Assembly (NCBI GenBank): GCA_903923905.1
Contig: CAIXZH010000022.1
Span: 1 to 43,504 of the forward strand
DNA length: 43,504 nt
Direction: 5' to 3'
From: an uncultured Bacteroidia bacterium
Lineage (GTDB): Bacteria; Bacteroidota; Bacteroidia; Bacteroidales; Prolixibacteraceae
The notes beneath the pieces were generated by a model, which saw only the letters and a list, made by a program, of their open reading frames with translations, did no database searches and was not told where the DNA came from. Below are positions 1 to 7,975 of the stretch, in pieces (the first letter of the stretch is position 1; every line of letters begins with the position of its first letter). The position numbers were made by a program, and so were the translations under genes.

Positions 1-123
1 ACATTCGCTCAAACTTTGGGTCTTACTCTGTTCGAAAAGACCCCTGTCAAAGAACTTTTTGAAAACAATAATAATTTTAATAACCAGCCCGATGGATCCC
101 AGTTGTCACTCTGGAATTCTTAA
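1..123 (+). CDS. C-terminal tail of probable IS4-family (DUF4372-type) transposase, partial
   Basis: The first frame is open from the window edge to a TAA at 121-123 and encodes the last 40 residues of a protein that starts outside the window. The tail contains LGLTLFEKTPVKELF followed by an Asn-rich linker and ends QLSLWNS. From memory this resembles the C-termini of Bacteroidota IS4-type transposases, which often read like 'ISLFDKTPLREL...' and end in a short NQLSLF-type motif. There is no catalytic residue in view, so the family assignment rests on this tail alone. If correct, the right end of the element should lie a few tens of bases after the stop, possibly in the stretch from 124. Otherwise it is the end of an unrelated plus-strand gene. 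Confidence 0.45.
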   Translation, partial: TFAQTLGLTLFEKTPVKELFENNNNFNNQPDGSQLSLWNS

Positions 124-204
124 CCGGACAGTAGTGATTTTCTTCTGTTAATTGTATTCATATCCTTAATTTTTAAAGGTTGTTATTTTAGATTAGAACT
201 CAGG

Positions 205-1788
205 TTAAATTGAATCAGGATTCCATCCGGCCCGGTAAGTGCGTGACAAATACTTATTGGCATCAAGATTATTGGTGATTTCCATCTTTGATCCGTCATA
301 TTTTAACAGCTGGCCGGCTCTGAGTGATGCAGCATAGAGATTGACCGCCTCCGTAAGGGCCCTTGCTTCGGAAAAATTGCCCGCACACTGTTTGCCATTT
401 CTGCAGGCATCCAGAAAATTCAGAAACCCGGATCGTTTGTCACTCTTTTTGTCTGCCAACGCCGTTTCAACACCGACCATCCTGTTTTTTGGAATCAGCC
501 GTGGATTTTCAACCAGAAAACCTGCCAGTATTTTACCCGTATCTCCGACGAACATCATCCCCTCGGGTTCAAGTTCAGTTCCATCTTCGATCAACGCGTC
601 AGGAACTTTAGGGCGCATTCCACCGTCGTACCAGCATAAATCAACGGGTGGCCGTGAACCCCTGGCCGGATATTTGAACCGTACCGAGCATGCCATTGGA
701 AAAGAGAAATCATTTTTGATCTGATAGGCAGTTGAATCTCTTAAACCACAGACATGGCTCAGATTCGGTTCAATGATGGTTGGGGAATCAAGTTCAAGCG
801 CTTTGAAAACTGTCCAAAGACTGTAATGTCCCATATCGGCCATCGATCCGCCTCCAAAATCATACCAACCTCTGAAAACCATATTGGTATAATTTGGATG
901 GTAGGGGCGATTGGATTCGGGACCAAGCCACAGATCCCAGTCAAAACCTGCAGGAAGATCCGGAGTATCAGTTGGCAAAGTGGGATACTGCGGCCACACC
1001 GGGCGGTTTGACCAATTATGAACCTCTTTCAAAGTACCAATTCGCCCCTCCCCGATCCACTTCATCACCTGCTCCATCGATCCATTATAATACCAGGGGA
1101 TCAGATGAGTGGTCACATTCGGATGACTCACAGCCAGGTCAATTACCTTTTTCCCTTCAAGTAACCTGTTAGACAATGGCTTATGAAGAGATATATGTTT
1201 CCCTCTTTTAATGGCAGCTGTGGCAATAAGGCCATGCAGGTGATCAGGAGTCATCACTTTTAAGGCATCCAGATCTTTCTCTTTTTCCAAAAGTTCCCTG
1301 AAATCCGCATAGGCATTGCAACCGTTTAGCTTTTGGGCTGGCCGAAATTTACGGTAATATTCGTCGATAATTGCCTTGCCATTGTCGCGACCTCCCGGAA
1401 TCGTATTATCTCCACCAGATTTCCAACCTGGATTTCCAAGCTTTTTCCGGATTTCATTCCGAAGTCCCTCTTTACTCCAATCCAGATAACCTGTGGAGAC
1501 CTTTTGAGGGTCACAGACAGCGATAATTTGTAGTTCAGGGATATCGAGCAGCGGTAACAGTTCCCGCAATCCCTGTGTCCCAATGCCAATGTAAGCGAGT
1601 GTAGTTTTGTCATTCGGAGCGACAAAACCGTTGCCTCCCAGAACATGCCGGGGAACAATGGTCAATGCCGAAGCGGTCGCCACAGTTCCCACAAAACTTC
1701 TCCGGGTAACTGTACTTAATCCGGGAATAGCAACTTCCTTAATTTCAATAACCTCACCCTTTTCTTTCTGCCTGATTCGCTTTTCCAT
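205..1788 (-). CDS. Gfo/Idh/MocA family oxidoreductase, Tat-exported
   Basis: 527-residue NAD(P)-dependent oxidoreductase, a family acting on sugars and sugar derivatives. A twin-arginine signal (RRSFVG, residues 29-34, then a hydrophobic stretch ending near PRHVLGG) indicates folded export to the periplasm. The Rossmann motif AYIGIGTQGL lies at about 65-74. The usual catalytic EKP motif appears as HKP (about 202-204, context ISLHKPLS), a variant I associate with the large Tat-exported Bacteroidota branch. The C-terminal half carries the beta-sheet domain. About 28 residues precede the twin arginine, so a start nearer the Tat motif is possible. It lies 47 bases downstream of the GH97 gene on the same strand, suggesting joint action on a glycan. 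The substrate cannot be read from the sequence. Confidence 0.88.
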   Translation of the reverse strand: MEKRIRQKEKGEVIEIKEVAIPGLSTVTRRSFVGTVATASALTIVPRHVLGGNGFVAPNDKTTLAYIGIGTQGLRELLPLLDIPELQIIAVCDPQKVSTGYLDWSKEGLRNEIRKKLGNPGWKSGGDNTIPGGRDNGKAIIDEYYRKFRPAQKLNGCNAYADFRELLEKEKDLDALKVMTPDHLHGLIATAAIKRGKHISLHKPLSNRLLEGKKVIDLAVSHPNVTTHLIPWYYNGSMEQVMKWIGEGRIGTLKEVHNWSNRPVWPQYPTLPTDTPDLPAGFDWDLWLGPESNRPYHPNYTNMVFRGWYDFGGGSMADMGHYSLWTVFKALELDSPTIIEPNLSHVCGLRDSTAYQIKNDFSFPMACSVRFKYPARGSRPPVDLCWYDGGMRPKVPDALIEDGTELEPEGMMFVGDTGKILAGFLVENPRLIPKNRMVGVETALADKKSDKRSGFLNFLDACRNGKQCAGNFSEARALTEAVNLYAASLRAGQLLKYDGSKMEITNNLDANKYLSRTYRAGWNPDSI

Positions 1789-1835
1789 ACTGATTATTTT
1801 AAGGTATTCGTAAAATCAATGCAAAACAAGGGTGG

Positions 1836-3779
1836 TCATTTAACTGTCCTGATTCTTGCCACCCATCCCCCATTATTGGCTAATTTAATTTTCAGCTGAT
1901 CGCCAAAGCTGACTTTTTGAGATAAAATGCTCAGGTGGGTAGGCACTTCATTGGCATCATCACCATCTGCCCAGATATCAATATCCGAAGTTCCGGCAGG
2001 AATAAAATCAAGTTTTAGGGTGATTTCTTTCATCTTACTGTTATTCATAACACCAATAAACCAGTCATTTCCCGTTTTTTTGGCAATCGCCACAAAATCT
2101 CCCGGATAACCGTCAATAAAATGGATATCATCCCAGGTTGTGGGAACGATTTTCAGAAATTCAGAACCGGGTTCATTTAAGATATGATCAGGATGGTCGC
2201 AAACAACTGTCAGGGGGCTTTCGTAAATCACAAATTTTGAAAGTTCTGCGGCCCGGGTATTCCATACCAGAGTGGGCGTCTGGTTTTTATATTGAGCTTT
2301 CGTAACATTCAGGAAACCGCCCGGCGTATAATCCATTTGTCCGGCCAGCATTCGGGTAAAGGCCAGTTTGACATTGTGTTCGGGACTCATCTTCTCCGAA
2401 AACTTGTAATATTCGTTACCCATAACCCCTTCACGGGTAATCATATTTGGGTAGGTACGAATTATTCCGTCCGGTTTGTAGGCTCCATGAAAATCAACCA
2501 TCAAATGGTTTTCAGCGGCACATTTGATGATGTCGTGATACCAGTTGACCATATCCTGGTCATCACGATCCATAAAATCGATTTTTATACCGGCAATTCC
2601 CCATTCACGGTAAAGGGGAAAAGCTTTTTTGTAGGCTGAATTTCGGTTGACATCGCTGTTGTAGAGCCACAGAATAATTTTTACGTTTTTGGTTTTAGCA
2701 TACCGGATTATTTCGTGTAGATCAATCTGGGGAGCTGCCTTGGTGATATCTGCTGACGAATCTGCGTATTTCCCATACCACTGCCAGTCGACAAGCATAT
2801 AGGACCACCCCATTTGTGAGGCAAAATCGATATATTGTCTGATAACCGGCATTTCCATTTTAACATCACCGCTCCACCAGTGATCCCAGGCACTGATTCC
2901 GGGTTTAATCCATGTAGGATCAGGAATTGCACATGGGGCATTTAAATTCTGAATAATCTCAGATTCAATCAGCCTTCCCGGGTTATCCCCAATCATTATC
3001 ACTCTCCATGGAGTATAAACTTCGTCATCGAACCGGGCTTTTACACCAGTCTGATCTTCACCCGGCAGTGGTGCAAGTTTGGTGGTTAAAATATTTTGTT
3101 TCCCATTTGTTCCAATATAAAATGCAGGATAATTATCAATCGCAGCTTCAGTTATGGCGACCCAACACTGATTACCAATATGCATAAGTAACGGTAATCC
3201 TGCAATAGTCTGATCAGAAATATAAATTAACGGCCGTTCAAAGAATTCCGATTCCTGTGAACTTGAATATTTTCCGTACTCAACCACCCATGCCCTGGGA
3301 TTACCCGGAATGTTAAAAGTGGTCAGCTCCTTCGTGATCTGACGATGCCCATTTTTTTCGCTACGGTAAAGTTTTGTATGAAAAGCCACACCATCGTTGA
3401 ACACCCGGAAAGTGGTCTCCATCTGACGCATTAATCCGGTTTTTTCTTTGAACAGGAGCAGCGTTTCGTTGTAATTATTCACCACCTCGGCATGTTTAGA
3501 CCGAACAACTGGTCTCCATATTTCATTAACGACATGATCTTTCCGGTCAATCAAAACAAAATCCTTATACATATCCGGTTCGTTTTTGAACTCAAAACCA
3601 AGTTCGGATTCCTGAATTACAACCTTTCCATTAAAGGTGACGGAATAGTGGACTTTATCGCTGTTATTAATCTTCACAATAATGGTGTTATTCGGGGAGT
3701 TTACCTCGAAATTCTGAGCCTGGCAAAACAAAGAGATCAGAAGAAAAATTAAGGTTAGTTTTAAATTGCTAAAATTCAT
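1836..3779 (-). CDS. Glycoside hydrolase family 97, retaining type (alpha-galactosidase-like)
   Basis: 647-residue secreted enzyme with an N-terminal signal peptide (MNFSNLKLTLIFLLISLFCQA), a GH97 N-terminal beta-sandwich (about 25-270), a TIM barrel (about 285-560) and a C-terminal beta domain. Length and order match the SusB family. In the barrel, GIKIDFMD places an Asp (about D401) at the position used as nucleophile by retaining GH97 enzymes. ITREGVMGNEYY supplies the probable acid/base Glu (about E450). The loop HGAYKPDG matches the retaining group; inverting SusB-type alpha-glucosidases carry a Glu in that loop. The sequence therefore favours an alpha-galactosidase-like retaining activity over SusB starch use. 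No SusC/SusD pair lies beside it in the window. The oxidoreductase follows after 47 bases. Confidence 0.93.
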   Translation of the reverse strand: MNFSNLKLTLIFLLISLFCQAQNFEVNSPNNTIIVKINNSDKVHYSVTFNGKVVIQESELGFEFKNEPDMYKDFVLIDRKDHVVNEIWRPVVRSKHAEVVNNYNETLLLFKEKTGLMRQMETTFRVFNDGVAFHTKLYRSEKNGHRQITKELTTFNIPGNPRAWVVEYGKYSSSQESEFFERPLIYISDQTIAGLPLLMHIGNQCWVAITEAAIDNYPAFYIGTNGKQNILTTKLAPLPGEDQTGVKARFDDEVYTPWRVIMIGDNPGRLIESEIIQNLNAPCAIPDPTWIKPGISAWDHWWSGDVKMEMPVIRQYIDFASQMGWSYMLVDWQWYGKYADSSADITKAAPQIDLHEIIRYAKTKNVKIILWLYNSDVNRNSAYKKAFPLYREWGIAGIKIDFMDRDDQDMVNWYHDIIKCAAENHLMVDFHGAYKPDGIIRTYPNMITREGVMGNEYYKFSEKMSPEHNVKLAFTRMLAGQMDYTPGGFLNVTKAQYKNQTPTLVWNTRAAELSKFVIYESPLTVVCDHPDHILNEPGSEFLKIVPTTWDDIHFIDGYPGDFVAIAKKTGNDWFIGVMNNSKMKEITLKLDFIPAGTSDIDIWADGDDANEVPTHLSILSQKVSFGDQLKIKLANNGGWVARIRTVK

Positions 3780-3892
3780 AAAGTTTGTTATTCCGGGATG
3801 ATTAAAATTAAATGGATAATTATAGAACTGACTGATAGAATTAAAATAAAGGTCGATTTGTATTTTACACTTTCAATTTTGATTTTTTAAAT

Positions 3893-5437
3893 TTAAAGAT
3901 AGAGGTCTCTTTTCCCGTTTAAAATTTCACTATAATCGTTTCGGAATTTTTGCAAAAGATGGGGTTTCTTCTTAAAATAGTCAAGGGATTCAATCTCCCC
4001 TATCTCTTTCAATATTAATGGCTCTCCCATCTCCCGTGTTTTATTTGAGGCATAATCGCTTAGGTATTCGCGAAAAGTCAGGACCGCATTCAGTTTACAG
4101 AATTTTCCCTCATCACAGTGACTAAGCATTCCCATGATTGTTTCACCGGTTCGTCCGCAACGGTAACCTGCAGTGCAAAATGAAGGTATAAATCCTAATC
4201 CAATCACTTCCTGAATGACATCATCCAGGTCACGAGGATCACCTATTGTAAATTGCTTTTTATCAAGGTCATTCTCAGTCTTCTGGTCACTGTATGCTCC
4301 GATCCCAATTCGTGTTGAAGCATCGGTCTGAGTACAACCAACCTGAAATACAGTTTTTTTGATTTCGGCCTTTTCGCGGGCAGTTACGATCATGCCCGCT
4401 GTAGGAACCGAAAGACGCAATACTGCAACAAGCTTTTTGAAATGGTCATCCGAAACACTCCATGGTGATTCTGAAGACAAGCTCGAGCCTGAGGCCGCTG
4501 TCATCCGGGGAAAAGAGATCGTATGGGGTCCAATGCCAAATTGTCTTTCCAGATCTAGGGTGTGATACAACAATCCCATCACCTCAAAGCGCCAGTCGTA
4601 TAAACCAAACAGGGCACCAATGGCAACATCATCAAGTCCGGCATCCATGGCACGGTGAAGCGCATATAACCGCCACTGATAATCCCCTTTTACCGTATTA
4701 GAGGGATGCACCTGATGGTAGGTTTCGTGATGATATGTCTCCTGGAAAACCTGATAGGTACCAATTCCTGCCTCCTTTAGAATTTTCAGTTTGGCAATCT
4801 CCATAGGTGCTGCATTGATATTAACCCGACGAATCGATGAAGGTCGTCCCGATTTTAACGCGATCTCTTCAACACTATAGACTGCTTTAACTGCAGCAGC
4901 CATATAATCCACATCAGAACGCTGATGTTCTCCAAAAACAAGGATAAGCCGTTTGTGACCCTCCTTTAATACAGAGGAAGCTTCCCGTTTTATTTCATCA
5001 ATAGTCAGTATTCTCCTAATTTCCTGAATATTGGCTTCACGGAAACCACAATATGCACAATTATTTACACAAAGATTGGAGCAGTAAAGGGGTGCAAAAA
5101 AGACAATTCTGTTGTCGTAAACCTTCTTTTTGACTTGCAAGGCAACATGAAAGATCTCATCCCAAATTTCAGGGGAAGTAACATTAAGCAAAGCGGCTGC
5201 CTCATCAGGGGAAAGAGTTTTAACAGCTAACGATTTCTGAAGGATATCCCGGATTAATTCCGGTGCAGGATTGACATTTATTGCAAGCTTATTGAAAATC
5301 TCAGCTTCGTTAATAAAGTCATTCCCGGATACAAGGTACTTGTCAATTTCCTTTCGAATAATGACCCGTTTCGTCCAATTACCGGTTGTTGGTTCTTTTT
5401 CCATCTTTGTCATTTCTTTGGATACAAATATAACCAA
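3893..5437 (-). CDS. hydG: HydG-like radical SAM protein with atypical C-terminal cysteine motif
   Basis: About 514 residues; HydG makes the CO/CN-bearing iron synthon of the [FeFe]-hydrogenase H-cluster from tyrosine. The radical SAM cluster motif CVNNCAYC is at C123-C127-C130 and the ThiH-like barrel runs to about 380. Canonical HydG binds an auxiliary cluster through C-x2-C-x22-C. Here the motif reads CTAGYRCGRTG: C421 and C447 keep the outer spacing, but the second cysteine is Gly424, with extra cysteines at 427 and 441. No hydE, hydF or hydrogenase gene is in the window, so a HydG paralogue with another role is possible. The longest reading frame is given. A TAnnTTTG box at 5425-5432 lies inside its first codons, so translation probably starts at Met9 (5413) or Met12 (5404). 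Confidence 0.82.
   Translation of the reverse strand: MVIFVSKEMTKMEKEPTTGNWTKRVIIRKEIDKYLVSGNDFINEAEIFNKLAINVNPAPELIRDILQKSLAVKTLSPDEAAALLNVTSPEIWDEIFHVALQVKKKVYDNRIVFFAPLYCSNLCVNNCAYCGFREANIQEIRRILTIDEIKREASSVLKEGHKRLILVFGEHQRSDVDYMAAAVKAVYSVEEIALKSGRPSSIRRVNINAAPMEIAKLKILKEAGIGTYQVFQETYHHETYHQVHPSNTVKGDYQWRLYALHRAMDAGLDDVAIGALFGLYDWRFEVMGLLYHTLDLERQFGIGPHTISFPRMTAASGSSLSSESPWSVSDDHFKKLVAVLRLSVPTAGMIVTAREKAEIKKTVFQVGCTQTDASTRIGIGAYSDQKTENDLDKKQFTIGDPRDLDDVIQEVIGLGFIPSFCTAGYRCGRTGETIMGMLSHCDEGKFCKLNAVLTFREYLSDYASNKTREMGEPLILKEIGEIESLDYFKKKPHLLQKFRNDYSEILNGKRDLYL
5425..5432 (-). promoter_or_regulatory. Bacteroidota -7 promoter box for the hydG-like gene
   Basis: On the minus strand these bases read TATATTTG, a perfect TAnnTTTG. 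A TTTG at 5455-5458 could be the -33 element, with a 22-base gap that is slightly long. The box overlaps the first codons of the longest reading frame and favours the downstream starts. Confidence 0.5.
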
Positions 5438-5563
5438 ATCAAAAGCTTATTATCCAAATCCAGCCTCAATATCAGAAGGGTTTCAATCACAATAAATCAA
5501 CTAAATCATTTTTGTATCTTCAGCGCAGATTAAATACTAAGATTTCAAATCTATCATTAATCC

Positions 5564-6214
5564 ATGAAACGAGAGAAACTGATCCGAGACACAGAGGTTT
5601 ATGTAAAACAGGTTCTGGAACACGATTCTTCAGGGCACGATTGGTGGCATATTGAGCGAGTCCGGACCTTGGCCATAAGGATAGGTGAAACGGAAGGGGT
5701 CGATCTTTTTATTGTGGAAATGGCTGCATTACTTCATGACATTGACGACTGGAAGCTTGTTGGAGAAAACAACTCCCTACGAAGAACCATAGCCTGGCTT
5801 GACCAAAATGGTGTAGAACGAGCTATTTCAGATAAAATTTGTAAGGTAATAGAAGGGGTAAGCTATAAAGGGGCTAACGTTAATACTACAACAAATAATC
5901 CCGAATGTGCGGTATTGCAGGATGCTGACCGATTGGATGCAATGGGTGCCATTGGTATTGCACGTACTTTCGCTTATGGAGGCAACCATGGTCGGGCAAT
6001 TTATGATCCAGGTATTCCACCTATACTTCATAATGATTTCGATGAGTACAAAAAAAGTGAGGGCACTACTATTAACCATTTTTATGAAAAACTATTATTA
6101 TTAAAAAATAGGATGCAAACGGAAATTGGCAAAGCCATTGCAGGGCAAAGACACGCATTTATGCTCCGCTTTCTGGAGGAGTTTTATGCAGAATGGAGTG
6201 GTCATAATTTTTAA
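5564..6214 (+). CDS. HD-domain phosphohydrolase (YpgQ/YedJ-like)
   Basis: 216-residue cytoplasmic HD-superfamily protein. Metal ligands are visible in order: H29 in GHDWWHIERV, H58-D59 in ALLHDIDDWK, and Asp in LQDADRLDAMG (about 120-122). This GHD..H / HD / DADRLDA arrangement and the length are typical of the YpgQ/YedJ group, metal-dependent phosphohydrolases acting on nucleotides or related phosphates; the physiological substrate is generally unclear. It is divergent from the hydG-like gene, with 126 bases between the annotated starts. No signal peptide is present, and it ends with no clear terminator ahead of the downstream binding-protein gene. Confidence 0.88.
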   Translation: MKREKLIRDTEVYVKQVLEHDSSGHDWWHIERVRTLAIRIGETEGVDLFIVEMAALLHDIDDWKLVGENNSLRRTIAWLDQNGVERAISDKICKVIEGVSYKGANVNTTTNNPECAVLQDADRLDAMGAIGIARTFAYGGNHGRAIYDPGIPPILHNDFDEYKKSEGTTINHFYEKLLLLKNRMQTEIGKAIAGQRHAFMLRFLEEFYAEWSGHNF

Positions 6215-6374
6215 AAAAATATCCTATATATTTTCATTTTATTCAAATTGTTATGTAACTTTGATATCGTACTTAACATCATAATACCTAATTTTAATAT
6301 GCTTCCAGCTGTTATGGTATTTATTCTATTATTTTTTTTGCTGTGGTTTTATAATCTAAAAAATCTAATTTCCA

Positions 6375-7346
6375 ATGAAAACTACGATTTTTTCGTTATT
6401 GCTTCTGGCAGGATTATTTGTTGCCGGATGCGCCCCCAAGCACCCCAAAATCGGCCTGCTCGTTCACAGTTTTGATGCTCCTCGCTGGCAAAATGACCAA
6501 CGTTATTTTGTTGAAGCGGTAAAACAACTTGAAGGGATCGCAATGGTAAAAGTTGCGGACAACGATCCAAAAAAACAACTCGCTCAAGCCAAAGAACTGA
6601 TTAGTAAGGGAGCCATGGTTTTGGTTGTGATTCCTGTTGACCAGAATACAGCCTCCCAGATCGTTAACCTCGCTCATAAGAAAGAGATCAAGGTAATCGC
6701 CTACGACCGATTAATAAATAATTGCAGATTAGATTATTATGTTTCAACAGACAATGTCAGGGTGGGTGAAATTCAAGCCCAATACCTCACCAAGATCAAG
6801 CCTTCAGGAAATTATGCATTACTCGGCGGCCCTCCCAACGATAATAACAGCCGTATGCTTTATATTGGCCAGCTGAATATCCTGCAACCCTTTGTGGAAC
6901 GTGAAGAGATCAAAATTGTTTTCAACCAGTTTGCAAATGCCTGGACAACAGATGAAGGTTACCGGCTCGCCATCGCAAGTCTGGATGCCAATTTAAATAA
7001 GGTTGATGCAATGATTTGCGGCAATGATGCTATGGCCATGGGAGCATTGAAAGCCCTGAAAGAAAGAGGATTGCTCAAAAAGGTTGCGATTGCCGGCCAG
7101 GATGCTGATATACAGAATGTTCAGGAAATAACGAAAGGAAATCAGGCCGTTACTGTATTTAAGCGGATTAAAACTATGGCAACCACGGCAGCCGAACTTG
7201 CAGTCCATTTGGCCAAGGATGAACCAACCGAACCTTACCTTTCCACAATTAGTAATGGTGAAAGATTAGTTCCTTCCTATCTGGTCGATGCCGTTGCTGT
7301 GCATGAAGGCAATGTCGAAATGACTGTAATTGCTGAAGGAAATTAA
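6375..7346 (+). CDS. XylF-like periplasmic sugar-binding lipoprotein (orphan)
   Basis: 323-residue type I periplasmic binding protein. The N-terminus is a lipoprotein signal with lipobox LFVAGC (Cys19). The mature part begins KIGLLVHSFDAPRWQND, then AYDRLI, DYYVSTDNVRVGEIQAQYL and later ICGNDAMAMGAL and AGQDAD. These match D-xylose/ribose binding proteins of the Peripla_BP_4 class, with XylF nearest by phrase pattern. No ATPase or permease gene is adjacent: upstream is the HD hydrolase and downstream a convergent DUF3109 gene. It may serve a transporter elsewhere or act as a sugar sensor. The ligand is inferred only from family resemblance. Confidence 0.85.
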   Translation: MKTTIFSLLLLAGLFVAGCAPKHPKIGLLVHSFDAPRWQNDQRYFVEAVKQLEGIAMVKVADNDPKKQLAQAKELISKGAMVLVVIPVDQNTASQIVNLAHKKEIKVIAYDRLINNCRLDYYVSTDNVRVGEIQAQYLTKIKPSGNYALLGGPPNDNNSRMLYIGQLNILQPFVEREEIKIVFNQFANAWTTDEGYRLAIASLDANLNKVDAMICGNDAMAMGALKALKERGLLKKVAIAGQDADIQNVQEITKGNQAVTVFKRIKTMATTAAELAVHLAKDEPTEPYLSTISNGERLVPSYLVDAVAVHEGNVEMTVIAEGN

Positions 7347-7392
7347 AACTTATAATTCTGGTATTTGATTACTTCTAATAACTAATAATCAA

Positions 7393-7974
7393 TTAGTCAG
7401 TTAATTCTTCCGGAAGATTCTCAGCTGCATATTTCAGCTCTTCATACCACTCGGAGCCGTATTGGCGTGTGAGCGGCTCCGCAAGGTATTTCCACAAGGG
7501 TAATCCCTGAATTTTACCACAAATTCGTCCAGACTGACAAATATCGAGTTGCTGGTAATTGACAGCTTCAAAACGTTTGTAGACAGTTATTCGTATTGGG
7601 AACAGGTGACAGGAAACAGGTTTCCGAAAGGAAGTCTTCTTGTCAAAATAAGCCCGTTCTATAGCACATTTAGTGATCCCCCGTTCGTCTGTAAAAGTGA
7701 ATACACACTCATTATTTCCGACAATTGGAGTAACCAGGTCACCATCAGAATCTGTAACTGAGAATCCTTGTTTTTCAATTTCAGCCTTATTCTCTTCTGA
7801 AAGATAATCTTCAAAATCAGGGTATAAAGTTTCGATAATGGTTGCCTCTTCAGGAGTTAAGGGGGCGCCGCTATCTCCATCGACGCAGCACGCCCCTTTA
7901 CATTTTTCAATATCGCAACAAAATTCTTTCTGAAGCACATCCAGGCTGATAATTGCCTTTCCTATTTGAAGCAT
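7393..7974 (-). CDS. DUF3109 family cysteine-rich protein
   Basis: 193-residue protein with many cysteines: CCDIEKCKGACC (Cys19, 20, 25, 29, 30), then NECVFTF, TKCAIE, VSCHLFPIR and DICQSGRIC. This pattern is that of DUF3109, related to the YkgJ-type zinc/iron-sulfur cluster proteins; the function is unknown and metal binding is inferred. The Met start lies one base after the gpmI stop, so the two genes are almost certainly cotranscribed, a link that may be regulatory or accidental. No signal peptide is present. Confidence 0.85.
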   Translation of the reverse strand: MLQIGKAIISLDVLQKEFCCDIEKCKGACCVDGDSGAPLTPEEATIIETLYPDFEDYLSEENKAEIEKQGFSVTDSDGDLVTPIVGNNECVFTFTDERGITKCAIERAYFDKKTSFRKPVSCHLFPIRITVYKRFEAVNYQQLDICQSGRICGKIQGLPLWKYLAEPLTRQYGSEWYEELKYAAENLPEELTD

Positions 7975-7975
7975 C

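Noticed and set aside
5515-5522. TATCTTCA as a promoter box for the HD hydrolase
   Set aside because: It matches TAnnTTTG at only six of eight positions and has no -33 element at the expected distance.
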